Origin: Catenibacillus sp964565805 | GTDB taxonomy: Bacteria; Bacillota; Clostridia; Lachnospirales; Lachnospiraceae | DNA length: 64,000 nucleotides | Assembly: GCA_964565805.1 (NCBI GenBank) | Contig: CAZMGH010000011.1 | Coordinates: 7,945-71,944 of the forward strand | Reading direction: 5' to 3' | Shown: positions 34,372 to 43,096 of the stretch, one piece after another | Layout: the number at the start of each line of letters is the position of its first letter | How positions within the stretch are numbered: the first letter of the stretch is position 1 | Position numbers and translations under genes: made by a program | Notes under the pieces: generated by a model | What the model was told of the DNA's origin: nothing | Database searches by the model: none | Seen by the model: only the letters and a program-made list of their open reading frames with translations

Positions 34372-34449
34372 TCCAGCGCTCCTTCCATATGCCCTTTCAC
34401 TTTTCCCGGCAACGGGCCAAAGGCGGCTTCTGACAGCAGATATTTGACT

Positions 34450-34776
34450 TTAAAAAGCTTTTTCCTGCTCCAGATCTGTAAATCGGCGGATATTTACATC
34501 CCCGGTGGCCTGGTAGGCATCGGACGCCATTTTCTCAAACAGCTCAAAAGCCTTATATTTTCCGGAAGCAATCCCTAAAATATCATAGTCCGCCGATTTA
34601 TACCAGGACTGCTTCAGATAAATGCCCTGGATGATCTCCGGCATATCCTTTCCCTTCGGCAGGATAATATAATAATAATATCCCGGATATTTTTTAAATT
34701 TAAACCTGTACCGGATCCTGGCAGGGCTTTCTTTTATATTTTCATCAATATACAATGGACGGCGCCATCGGATCAT
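34450..34776 (-). CDS. unrecognised 108-residue protein
   Basis: No family recognised. Basic and aromatic-rich N-terminal half (RYRFKFKKYPGYYYYIILPKGKD), mixed C-terminal half, no signal peptide or membrane helix. AAAGGAAG lies upstream of the ATG. Its position between the 463-residue protein and DUF2953 in one directon, with an 18-base spacer to the former, implies a shared job. Confidence 0.7.
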   Translation of the reverse strand: MIRWRRPLYIDENIKESPARIRYRFKFKKYPGYYYYIILPKGKDMPEIIQGIYLKQSWYKSADYDILGIASGKYKAFELFEKMASDAYQATGDVNIRRFTDLEQEKAF

Positions 34777-34794
34777 CAGATCCCACTTCCTTTA

Positions 34795-36186
34795 CTATAC
34801 CACCTTGGACTGGATAAAATCATTAAGCAGAGCATCCACAGCCGCCCGCTCATACTGCTCTGTACACGCGGCAAGACTCTGACGAATATAAGCATCCACC
34901 TTTTCAAGGCTGTCAAAAGGCACCGGCATATTGTCCAGGGCCATGGAGATCATGCTCCGCTTCATGACCTGTCCACAATTTTTAAAAGAATGTTGGTAAA
35001 TTTCTTCCAGCTTTCCTATCCTGTCCCCAACAGCTTCCTGAGAAACCGTATAATAAGGCCGGATCTGAGAAATATCCGCCCGGGAATTTGTCATAAACAA
35101 ACGCTGGGCTGTGCGCAGCGTTTTGTAAATGCCGCCAAGGACCATCCCCTCAATGCACTGAGCATTTTTCTCATAAATAGTGTCCAGGGCGTCTTCAAGG
35201 AGCATATGCTCTCCCAGGTACTTTTGCTGATCCTCCACAGTCTTTGACAGACCGCCTAAAATATCCGCGTCAATGTCCAGGAAGTCGCCGCTGTCCACAG
35301 CCCGCATATAGGACCGCAAAATGTTCCTCAGTTCCCCACATTCCTTAGGCTCTGACACGGTATAAGGCTGAGTGATCCGTGTAATATAAAGACCGTTGAC
35401 CAGGTTCAGCAGATCTACATTATTGCTCAGATCCCGGGCAACTATGGAACCGGCCAGAGAAAGCTTTGTTATATATTCACGGCACTGGTCTTTGTCCACA
35501 TCATTCAGGGAAATGTGGTCAAACTCTCTTGCCAGATCATACAGATCCCCTCTCTCCTGATCCAGCCTTCCCGAAGAAGGCAGGACAGCGCACCGCTCCA
35601 TACGGTCAAAAAAGCTTTCCGCCATGTCGTTTCTGGCGCCGGTATAGCAGCTGCAGCCTTTTTCCAAAAGTTCAAAAAACTTAGTATTGGTCAGGCGCAC
35701 AGGAAGTTCTCCCAAAACAGCCTGGATCCGCTCATTAACAGTTTCCGCATCCCGCTTTTCCGTAATATAGCTCATCAGCTTGTCTCCCAGGGCTGTATCA
35801 TCAGTGAGCGGGAGACTTTCTTCAAAGCGGTAACTCATACGATTAAAAATGTGCTCATACAGCTGGAAATAATGGAGATATTCCTCCAGCTGATCCAGAT
35901 TTGAGAGTACTTTCCCCCGAGCGTCATCCAGACGGATCATATCCTGAGACAGCGTTTCCGTCTGTCCGCTGCCAACTTTACGGGTAATGGAGGCAATTAC
36001 AGAAAGGATCTCCCCTGTATCCCCCTCTTCCTTGGCAAGCACATCATATCTTTCTGTAAAATCCAAAGCAAACCGTCCCAGTGTCAGTCGCTCATAAGAA
36101 GCTAACAGGAGCTGGCTGTACACGCTTAAGTTTTCCTCTGGATTATTGCCATTTTTTAAGCCTTTAATCAATCGGTTAATGTTCAT
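34795..36186 (-). CDS. unrecognised 463-residue helical protein
   Basis: No family recognised. Predominantly helical, soluble, acidic, without signal peptide or membrane segments. The internal LEKGCSCYTGARNDMAESFFDRME segment holds a CxC pair. The C-terminal third has long amphipathic helices. Sits 56 bases downstream of the rhomboid-like gene. Could be a scaffold or a cytoplasmic partner of the membrane proteins in the cluster, but nothing in the sequence proves it. Confidence 0.7.
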   Translation of the reverse strand: MNINRLIKGLKNGNNPEENLSVYSQLLLASYERLTLGRFALDFTERYDVLAKEEGDTGEILSVIASITRKVGSGQTETLSQDMIRLDDARGKVLSNLDQLEEYLHYFQLYEHIFNRMSYRFEESLPLTDDTALGDKLMSYITEKRDAETVNERIQAVLGELPVRLTNTKFFELLEKGCSCYTGARNDMAESFFDRMERCAVLPSSGRLDQERGDLYDLAREFDHISLNDVDKDQCREYITKLSLAGSIVARDLSNNVDLLNLVNGLYITRITQPYTVSEPKECGELRNILRSYMRAVDSGDFLDIDADILGGLSKTVEDQQKYLGEHMLLEDALDTIYEKNAQCIEGMVLGGIYKTLRTAQRLFMTNSRADISQIRPYYTVSQEAVGDRIGKLEEIYQHSFKNCGQVMKRSMISMALDNMPVPFDSLEKVDAYIRQSLAACTEQYERAAVDALLNDFIQSKVV

Positions 36187-36242
36187 GTCAAATACGACCT
36201 TTCATTATTACTGCCGGTTTTTTAACGGCATCCAGGTATCCC

Positions 36243-37112
36243 TTATTTTACATGGGTGTGGGTAAACAGATGATCCTGGCAGTATTCATAGTTTCCGTTA
36301 CACTTGGAGCAGAAACGAAACTCCAGTGTGTCGTCATCCAGTTCTGTACGTCCGCACACCGCGCACCGGTGCCTTGCCCCGCCGGGATAGGTAACCTTAT
36401 TCCTTTGATGTCCTTTCGATGACTGAGCGCCATAAGAGCCCTGACCCCGGGCAGCTTTTTTATACACATATTTCCGGCGCATCTGCTTTGCGCTGTAGCC
36501 TTTCTTGCGCATAAAGGAAATAAAATAGCAGAAAAAGTTCAGTAAAGCTACAATAATGGATACCCGTGTACTCCATCCGTTCTTGACAAAGGAAAATGCC
36601 AAAAGGACCATGTCCAAAATAGCCAGCCACTTCATCCGCACAGGGATGATAAACATAACAAGCACCTGCATATCCGGAACAATAGTGGCAAAGGCCAGAA
36701 ACAGAGACAGGTTAATATAGGTCGTATCCATATACGCATACTGAAAACCAGAAAGTCCTGTGACCAGGTACACGATCATAGACGCCAGGACAGTCCCTAA
36801 AATACCGGTAAGGTAATAAAGATTAAACCGGAAGGCTCCCCACACCTGCTCCAGGGTATTCCCTAAAAGATAGTAAAAGTACAGGGAGAAGATCACAAAT
36901 ATGGGGTTGTTGCTGGGGGAATTCATGAGAAAGGTAAAGATCCTCCAAACCTCTCCGTGAAGGATCCGCTCAGCGTCCAGACAGAAATAGGCGTTATAGA
37001 CTTCCGGCATGATCCAGCTCAGGAAGAAACCTATGGCGTATAAGACAATGATATATCGCATGAGATGCTTTATGGCAAATCTGCCAAACTTTTTTTCCAG
37101 CTTGTCTAACAT
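36243..37112 (-). CDS. rhomboid-like membrane protein with C-terminal zinc-ribbon, catalytic motif absent
   Basis: 289 residues. Six hydrophobic segments (about 20-205) in a rhomboid-like layout, including EVWRIFTFLMNSPSNNPIFVIFSLYFYYLLGNTLEQVWGAFRF. Where active rhomboids carry GxSG the helix reads YINLSLFLAFATIVPD, and no catalytic histidine appears in the last helix, so it is probably not a protease. The tail (about 245-285) has CAVC, FCSKC and C..H residues of a zinc ribbon. Start ATG 37112 by length; an in-frame TTG lies 8 codons earlier. First gene behind a consensus promoter. Confidence 0.75.
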   Translation of the reverse strand: MLDKLEKKFGRFAIKHLMRYIIVLYAIGFFLSWIMPEVYNAYFCLDAERILHGEVWRIFTFLMNSPSNNPIFVIFSLYFYYLLGNTLEQVWGAFRFNLYYLTGILGTVLASMIVYLVTGLSGFQYAYMDTTYINLSLFLAFATIVPDMQVLVMFIIPVRMKWLAILDMVLLAFSFVKNGWSTRVSIIVALLNFFCYFISFMRKKGYSAKQMRRKYVYKKAARGQGSYGAQSSKGHQRNKVTYPGGARHRCAVCGRTELDDDTLEFRFCSKCNGNYEYCQDHLFTHTHVK

Positions 37113-37143
37113 AAATGTCTGATTCCTCGCTTTCAATAATTTC

Positions 37144-37178
37144 AGGCAGTTCAGACAAGAGATTTATGTCCGGACTGC
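37144..37178 (-). other. hairpin in the leader of the rhomboid-like cluster
   Basis: GGCAGTTCAGACA and TGTCCGGACTGC pair at about 12 positions between the promoter and the first gene. Possible leader control element. Confidence 0.4.
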
Positions 37179-37199
37179 TGCCACACATAGATAGTTCTA

Positions 37200-37228
37200 A
37201 TTATAGATGAGCCCCCAAACCTTGTCAA
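37200..37228 (-). promoter_or_regulatory. consensus promoter of the rhomboid/GerW/FHA cluster
   Basis: Minus strand TTGACA (37223-37228), 17-base spacer, TATAAT (37200-37205). Indicates housekeeping transcription of the cluster despite the sporulation-type member. Confidence 0.85.
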
Positions 37229-37250
37229 CCTTTAGGAAGGCCCCGAAATT

Positions 37251-37300
37251 AAATTTCCGTAAATTTCCGTAAATTTGATACTGTTTACTGGCTTGCCAGT
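37251..37300. repeat. short tandem repeat and palindrome between divergent promoters
   Basis: AAATTTCCGT occurs twice in tandem plus a partial third copy (37251-37276), followed by the palindrome ACTGGC-TT-GCCAGT (37287-37300). It lies between the two divergent promoters and so could be an operator. No gene is visible in 37113-37489 apart from these sites and the leader peptide. Confidence 0.5.
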
Positions 37301-37349
37301 AAGCCGTAACACTTCTGCGGCACTTTATGGGATTTTAATGAATTATCCA

Positions 37350-37378
37350 TTGTTTTTTTAGAACCTATAGCGTATAAT
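37350..37378 (+). promoter_or_regulatory. promoter of the activase-like gene
   Basis: Plus strand TTGTTT (37350-37355), 17-base spacer, TATAAT (37373-37378). It leaves a leader of about 130 bases with a GGTGTC/GACGCC inverted repeat (about 37402-37425). Confidence 0.65.
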
Positions 37379-37466
37379 AGTTCTGCTAAATGTTAATTAG
37401 GGTGTCGAAACGTCTTTTGACGCCTGTGATTCGATTCCACGGATTTATATATTAGTTAGGAGGTTA

Positions 37467-37520
37467 TTGCGGGGTAATCATTCAGACAAATGTTTGGATT
37501 GTTACCTCCGATTTGCATGA
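37467..37520 (+). CDS. possible 17-residue leader peptide overlapping the activase start
   Basis: The only strong ribosome site in the leader, AGGAGG (37458-37463), is over 50 bases from the start of the large gene. It is close to a TTG at 37467 that opens a 17-codon frame with two cysteines (KCLDC). That frame ends at a TGA (37518-37520) overlapping the ATGATG of the large gene, a translational-coupling layout. The 3-base spacing is short for initiation, so this is tentative. Confidence 0.35.
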   Translation: MRGNHSDKCLDCYLRFA

Positions 37521-40500
37521 TGACTCAAAAGATTAGTTTAGGTATTGACATCGGTTCCACCACTGTCAAAGCAGCCTTTTTAGACGAAGAAAAAAACGTC
37601 CTCTTCTCGGATTATGAGCGCCATTTTGCCAATATCCGCGAAACCCTTCTCTCCCTTATACAAAAAGCCTATGATAAGCTTGGCCCTATGGAGGTCTATC
37701 CCATGATCACCGGTTCCGGCGGCATGTCTTTATCAAAAAGCGTAAATATCCCTTTTGTACAGGAAGTGATCTCCGTATCTACGGCCCTTCAGCTGTTTGC
37801 GCCGCAAACAGACGTAGCCATTGAGCTGGGTGGCGAGGACGCAAAGATCATTTATTTTTATGACGGCAACATTGAGCAGCGGATGAACGGCATTTGCGCC
37901 GGAGGCACTGGCTCCTTTATTGACCAGATGGCCTCTCTTTTGCAGACGGATGCTGCCGGGTTAAACGAATACGCAAAAAATTACAAAGCTGTCTATCCCA
38001 TTGCCGCCCGGTGCGGCGTGTTTGCCAAATCAGACATCCAGCCCCTGATCAATGACGGGGCCACAAAGGAAGACTTGTCTGTATCTATTTTCCAGGCAGT
38101 TGTCAATCAGACCATCAGCGGCCTTGCCTGCGGTAAGCCGATCCGGGGAAATGTGGCCTTTCTTGGAGGGCCTCTCCACTTTTTATCTGAGCTGCGCCAG
38201 TGTTTTATCCGTACTTTAAAGCTTTCCGGTCCTCAGATCATTGCTCCGGAAAATTCCCATCTTTTTGCAGCCATTGGAGCTGCCCTTAACTATAAGGAAG
38301 ATTCTCATACCAGCGTAGAAGATCTGATCCGGCTTTTATCCTCAGATATTAAGATCGCGGCAGAAACGCCCCGTATGCAGCCTTTGTTTGAAAGCCAGGA
38401 AGAGTATGACGCTTTTGTAGAAAAACATAATGTACATACAGTGAAAAAGGGAAATCTGGCCGATTATAAAGGAAACTGCTTCTTAGGCATTGACGCCGGG
38501 TCCACCACTACGAAGGTGGCTGTCATTGACGAGGACGGAACACTGCTGTACTCCTTTTACAGCAGCAACAACGGTAATCCTTTAAAGACCACCATCCGGG
38601 CCATTACTGAGATCACACAGCTTATGCCGGAGGGCGCCCGCATCGTCAACTCCTGCTCTACCGGTTACGGCGAGGCTCTGATCAAGGCTGCCCTTATGCT
38701 GGATGAAGGTGAGGTAGAAACCGTTGCCCATTACTACGCTGCCGCGTTTTTTGAGCCGGATGTGGACTGTATCCTGGATATTGGCGGCCAGGATATGAAG
38801 TGTATTAAGATTAAAAATAATACTGTAGATAACGTGCTTTTAAATGAAGCATGTTCTTCCGGCTGCGGTTCCTTTATTGAAACCTTTGCCAAATCTTTAA
38901 ATTACAGTGTCCAGGACTTTGCCAAAGCGGCCCTGTTTGCTAAAAATCCTGTAGACCTAGGCTCCCGGTGTACTGTATTTATGAATTCTAACGTAAAGCA
39001 GGCCCAGAAGGAAGGGGCTGAGGTGGGGGACATTTCCGCCGGTCTTGCCTACTCTGTTATTAAAAATGCCCTGCTCAAGGTTATTAAGCTTACCGATCCT
39101 AAGGATCTCGGGAAAAAGGTGGTTGTTCAGGGCGGTACCTTTTATAATGACGCTGTACTGCGCAGCTTTGAGCGGATTTCCCAGTGTCAGGCTGTCCGTC
39201 CGGACATTGCCGGAATCATGGGCGCTTTCGGCGCCGCTCTCATTGCCCGGGAACGTTATGACGGCAGTGAAACAACGATGCTTCCTTTGGAAAAGATCAT
39301 TGACTTAAAGTACACTACCTCTATGGCCCGGTGCAAAGGCTGTACCAACAACTGTCATCTGACCATTAATCGCTTTTCCGGCGGCCGTCAGTTTATTACT
39401 GGAAACCGGTGCGAGGTTGGTCTTGGCCGTGAAAAGAAAAAAAGCGATGTGCCAAACCTGTTTGCCTATAAATTAAACCGGCTGTTTTCCTATGAGCCGT
39501 TAGAAGCAGACAAGGCTTACCGGGGAACCGTAGGTATTCCAAGGGTTTTAAATATGTACGAAAACTATCCCTTCTGGTTTACCTTTTTCAATGAGCTGGG
39601 CTACCGTGTGATTCTATCGCCGCCATCCTCAGCGAAGATTTATTCCCTGGGCATTGAATCCATTCCCAGCGAGTCTGTCTGCTACCCGGCCAAGCTGGTC
39701 CACGGACATATTATGTGGCTGTTAAAGCAGGGAATTAAGTTTATTTTCTACCCAAGCATCCCTTATGAGCGGAATGAGGTGGAAGGCTCCAACAACCACT
39801 ACAACTGTCCGATTGTTACGTCCTATGGGGAAAACATTAAAAATAACGTGGAAGAGCTGCGGGATGAAAGCATCCGCTTTATGAACCCGTTCCTGGCTCT
39901 GGATCATCTGGAAAGGCTTAAAGAGCGCCTTGTCCAGGAAATCGGAAAGACCTTTAATATTCCTGACAGCGAGATCAACCTGGCTGCCCAGAGAGCCTGG
40001 GATGAGCTGGCAAATGCCCGTCAGGATATGCGTGATAAAGGTGAGGAAACTCTGGCTTATCTCCAGGAACACCGTATGAAGGGGATCGTCCTGGCAGGCC
40101 GCCCGTACCACACAGATGGAGAAATCAACCACGGTATTCCTGAGCTGATCACCTCCTATGGTATTGCGGTGCTTACAGAAGATAGTGTGTCCCATTTAGG
40201 TCAGCCGGAACGGCCACTGATCGTATCCGATCAGTGGATGTATCACTCCCGTTTGTATGCTGCGGCCCAGTTTGTTAAAACCCAGCCAAATCTTGAGCTG
40301 ATCCAGTTAAACTCCTTTGGCTGCGGTCTGGACGCTGTAACTACAGACCAGGTAAAAGATATTTTAAACGGTTCCGGACGGCTGTATACATGCCTTAAAA
40401 TTGACGAGGTAAGCAACCTGGGAGCTGCCCGTATCCGTATCCGTTCTCTCATCGCTGCTATCCGTATGCGGGAACAGAAACACATTCACGGGGAAGTTCA

Positions 40501-41755
40501 CAGCGCGGCTCATGACCGGATCGTCTATACAAAAGAAATGTCCAGGGATTATACCATCCTTGTACCTAATATGTCGCCCATCCACTTTGAGCTGCTGGCT
40601 CCGGCCCTAAACGCTCACGGGTTACATATTGAACTGCTTCCCGACTGTGACCGGGAGGCCATTGATACAGGTTTAAAATATGTAAATAATGATGCCTGCT
40701 ATCCCTCCATCTGTGTTGTGGGGCAGATTATGAAAGCTCTCCTTTCCGGTAAGTATGACCTGAACAAGGTGGCTGTAGCCATGTCTCAGACCGGCGGCGG
40801 CTGCCGTGCCACAAACTATGTGGGATTTATCCGCCGCGCCCTGCAAAACGCCGGTATGCATCAGATTCCTGTTGTGGCCTTAAGCGCTCAGGGCATCGAA
40901 AAGAATCCGGGATTTAAATACACCTTGCCCATGCTTAAGTCAGCCATAGAAGCTATTGTTTACGGAGATATTTTCATGCGTGTCCTTTACCGGATGCGTC
41001 CTTATGAAAAGGTTAAGGGCAGCGCCAACGCTCTTCATGAAAAGTGGGCTAAACGGTGTATTGATTCTTTAACAGGAAAGACAAAGAGCAATTTTAAGAG
41101 AAATGTCCAGGGAATCATTCGTGATTTTGACGCCCTGCCTATTGATGAAAATTTAAAGAAGCCCAGAGTCGGTATTGTAGGGGAGATCCTTGTTAAGTTC
41201 TCCCCGTCAGCGAACAATTACCTTGTGGATCTTTTGGAATCTGAAGGGGCTGAGGCGGTTATGCCAGACCTTTTAGACTTCTTCCTGTACAGCTTTTATA
41301 ACGCCAACTTTAAGCGAGATTTCCTTGGCAAGTCTAAAAAGGCAGCCATGCTGTGCAATATCGGGATCAAGTTCCTGGAAGCGATCCGCAAGACCGCCCG
41401 GCTGGAGCTGCGGGCCAGCCGGCATTTCTGCGAACAGGCTGTGATCCAGGATCTGGCTAAATACGCTGAGCCTATTGTATCCTTAGGAAACCAGACCGGC
41501 GAGGGATGGTTCCTTACGGGAGAAATGATCGAGCTGATCCATCAGGGCGCTCCAAATATTGTCTGCACCCAGCCTTTCGGCTGCCTGCCGAACCATATTG
41601 TAGGCAAGGGGGTCATTAAAGAGCTGCGCCGCCAGTATCCGAAAGCAAATATTGTAGCCATTGACTATGATCCCGGCGCCAGCGAGGTCAACCAGGTGAA
41701 CCGTATCAAGCTTATGCTTGCCACAGCAAATAAAAACCTGAAAAAATCTGTTTGA
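37517..41755 (+). CDS. giant 2-hydroxyacyl-CoA dehydratase activase-like protein
   Basis: 1412 residues. Two BadF/BcrD/HgdC-type ATPase activase domains in tandem: about 5-265 (GIDIGSTTVKA, GGEDAKII, ICAGGTGSFIDQ, ARCGVFAKSD) and about 322-585 (GIDAGSTTTKVAVID, DIGGQDMKCI, ACSSGCGSFIE, SRCTVFMNSN). Then a DUF2229-type region with cysteines (RCKGCTNNCHL, GNRCEVG; about 603-640) and a long HgdB-like C-terminal part. Activases use ATP to drive electrons from a [4Fe-4S] cluster into radical dehydratases; the physiological reaction of these giant fusions is unknown. Single-gene unit with its own promoter and terminator. Start choice between the ATG codons at 37517 and 37520 is open. Confidence 0.88.
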   Translation: MMTQKISLGIDIGSTTVKAAFLDEEKNVLFSDYERHFANIRETLLSLIQKAYDKLGPMEVYPMITGSGGMSLSKSVNIPFVQEVISVSTALQLFAPQTDVAIELGGEDAKIIYFYDGNIEQRMNGICAGGTGSFIDQMASLLQTDAAGLNEYAKNYKAVYPIAARCGVFAKSDIQPLINDGATKEDLSVSIFQAVVNQTISGLACGKPIRGNVAFLGGPLHFLSELRQCFIRTLKLSGPQIIAPENSHLFAAIGAALNYKEDSHTSVEDLIRLLSSDIKIAAETPRMQPLFESQEEYDAFVEKHNVHTVKKGNLADYKGNCFLGIDAGSTTTKVAVIDEDGTLLYSFYSSNNGNPLKTTIRAITEITQLMPEGARIVNSCSTGYGEALIKAALMLDEGEVETVAHYYAAAFFEPDVDCILDIGGQDMKCIKIKNNTVDNVLLNEACSSGCGSFIETFAKSLNYSVQDFAKAALFAKNPVDLGSRCTVFMNSNVKQAQKEGAEVGDISAGLAYSVIKNALLKVIKLTDPKDLGKKVVVQGGTFYNDAVLRSFERISQCQAVRPDIAGIMGAFGAALIARERYDGSETTMLPLEKIIDLKYTTSMARCKGCTNNCHLTINRFSGGRQFITGNRCEVGLGREKKKSDVPNLFAYKLNRLFSYEPLEADKAYRGTVGIPRVLNMYENYPFWFTFFNELGYRVILSPPSSAKIYSLGIESIPSESVCYPAKLVHGHIMWLLKQGIKFIFYPSIPYERNEVEGSNNHYNCPIVTSYGENIKNNVEELRDESIRFMNPFLALDHLERLKERLVQEIGKTFNIPDSEINLAAQRAWDELANARQDMRDKGEETLAYLQEHRMKGIVLAGRPYHTDGEINHGIPELITSYGIAVLTEDSVSHLGQPERPLIVSDQWMYHSRLYAAAQFVKTQPNLELIQLNSFGCGLDAVTTDQVKDILNGSGRLYTCLKIDEVSNLGAARIRIRSLIAAIRMREQKHIHGEVHSAAHDRIVYTKEMSRDYTILVPNMSPIHFELLAPALNAHGLHIELLPDCDREAIDTGLKYVNNDACYPSICVVGQIMKALLSGKYDLNKVAVAMSQTGGGCRATNYVGFIRRALQNAGMHQIPVVALSAQGIEKNPGFKYTLPMLKSAIEAIVYGDIFMRVLYRMRPYEKVKGSANALHEKWAKRCIDSLTGKTKSNFKRNVQGIIRDFDALPIDENLKKPRVGIVGEILVKFSPSANNYLVDLLESEGAEAVMPDLLDFFLYSFYNANFKRDFLGKSKKAAMLCNIGIKFLEAIRKTARLELRASRHFCEQAVIQDLAKYAEPIVSLGNQTGEGWFLTGEMIELIHQGAPNIVCTQPFGCLPNHIVGKGVIKELRRQYPKANIVAIDYDPGASEVNQVNRIKLMLATANKNLKKSV

Positions 41756-41762
41756 TAATATA

Positions 41763-41815
41763 AAACCGCCCCAGTAAGTTAAGTTTTGAGTTTACTGGGG
41801 CGGTTTCTTTATAAA
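41763..41815. terminator. two-way terminator between the activase-like gene and the atp operon
   Basis: AAACCGCCCCAGTAA and TTTACTGGGGCGGTTT arms around a 13-base loop, with T-rich sequence on both sides. It serves both convergent units. Confidence 0.93.
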
Positions 41816-41870
41816 TTACGCAAAAAAAGAGGATAAATCGTTGTTCCTCAGAGAATAAACGGCGCCATTC

Positions 41871-42647
41871 TTACTTTCCATTCCCCGGAACCACATCAAT
41901 CACGCCAAATTCCACCGGATTGAAAATCCGGGGCACAGGGACATAATAAGCCAGGCCGCGGCTGTTAATGTGGATCTGGCCATTGATTTTATACCGGCCT
42001 CCGGCATATTTAGGGAAAAAGCCCTGGGATGGGGCATAGATCCCGTTGACCAGTCCGGGGATGCGCCACTGGCCGCCGTGGGCATGACCGGTAAGGACAA
42101 GATTAAAGGGGAACATAGCATAAGTCTGGGCACGCTCCGGCCGATGGCTTAAAAGGATGGAAAACGCAGACGTATCTGTGCTCCGGGCAACTCTGGAAAG
42201 CTGAGACATCCAGCTTTCCATGGGATTCATAGGATCATCTATCCCGGCAACACAGATCCGGGTTCCGGATCTTAAAGTCACGGTCCGGCACTCGCCCTCC
42301 AGGACACAGATACCAAAAGACCGGACATAGGACTTAGCGCCTAAATAATTTTTATAATTAAATTCATGATTTCCGGTAACATAAAAGCAGGGATACATTT
42401 CCCCAAGAGGAGCAAACAGATCCCCTGCCCCTTCCTTACCAAATTTAGGTTCCAGCATATCCCCGGTCATACAGATCAGATCCGGCTTAACCATCCGGAT
42501 CTGATCAAGAAGCGTCTTCTGGTGTTTTCCATATAAACAGCAATGAAGGTCCGACAAATGAACGCACCGGAAAGGTGCATCCACTTTGCCGGATCTGAGC
42601 TTATACTGTCGAAGGACCGGGAGTTTCCACGGTTTGTTATTGTTCAA
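41871..42647 (-). CDS. metallophosphoesterase
   Basis: 258 residues of the calcineurin-like phosphoesterase family (YkuE/YaeI-like). Metal ligands in HLSDLH, TGDMLEP, GNHEF, LLSHRP and TGHAHGGQWR. No signal peptide or membrane helix. Substrate unknown. The start is TTG, seven bases after AAGGAG. It lies 11 bases after atpC, so it is co-transcribed with the ATP synthase, an uncommon partner. Confidence 0.88.
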   Translation of the reverse strand: MNNNKPWKLPVLRQYKLRSGKVDAPFRCVHLSDLHCCLYGKHQKTLLDQIRMVKPDLICMTGDMLEPKFGKEGAGDLFAPLGEMYPCFYVTGNHEFNYKNYLGAKSYVRSFGICVLEGECRTVTLRSGTRICVAGIDDPMNPMESWMSQLSRVARSTDTSAFSILLSHRPERAQTYAMFPFNLVLTGHAHGGQWRIPGLVNGIYAPSQGFFPKYAGGRYKINGQIHINSRGLAYYVPVPRIFNPVEFGVIDVVPGNGK

Positions 42648-42658
42648 TTTTATACTCC

Positions 42659-43075
42659 TTATTTACGGTCCCGCAGCTTGCTTACAGCGCTTAAACGGGA
42701 CATAGCCCGGGCAAGGGACGCTTTACTTAAATGATATTCCTGGATACTCATCTTCTGACGCAGCTTTTCCTTGGCCCGTTCTTCTGCCTCTCTCGCACGG
42801 ACGAAATCTATATCCTCCGGGCGCTCTGCTGTCAAAGTCATAATGCGCACACGGTTATTGATCACCTCAGCAAATCCGGAGCTGACAACGCACTGCAACG
42901 TCTCTCCATCTACAGAAACAAACTCCACGGTTCCGGGAACGACCGCAATCAGCATATTTTCATGATGAGCAAGAATCTGGGCCGTTCCGTCAGGGACAGG
43001 AAGAGTGACCGATGTTGCCCGTCCAGTATAAAACTGCTTATCACTGGCAAGGATTTCCAATGAGAATGAATTCAT
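42659..43075 (-). CDS. atpC: ATP synthase F1 subunit epsilon
   Basis: 138 residues. N-terminal beta-sandwich (LEILASDKQFYTGRATSVTLPVPDGTAQILAHHENMLIAVVPG) and C-terminal helical pair (AREAEERAKEKLRQ to LARAMSRLSAVSKL). Couples rotation and can inhibit ATP hydrolysis. AGGAGG precedes the ATG. Confidence 0.95.
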   Translation of the reverse strand: MNSFSLEILASDKQFYTGRATSVTLPVPDGTAQILAHHENMLIAVVPGTVEFVSVDGETLQCVVSSGFAEVINNRVRIMTLTAERPEDIDFVRAREAEERAKEKLRQKMSIQEYHLSKASLARAMSRLSAVSKLRDRK

Positions 43076-43096
43076 ACACTCTGCCTCCTGTCTTGA

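Noticed and set aside
37402..37425. GGTGTC/GACGCC inverted repeat in the activase leader as a riboswitch
   Set aside because: Only a 6-bp stem with a wobble; nothing matches a known class.
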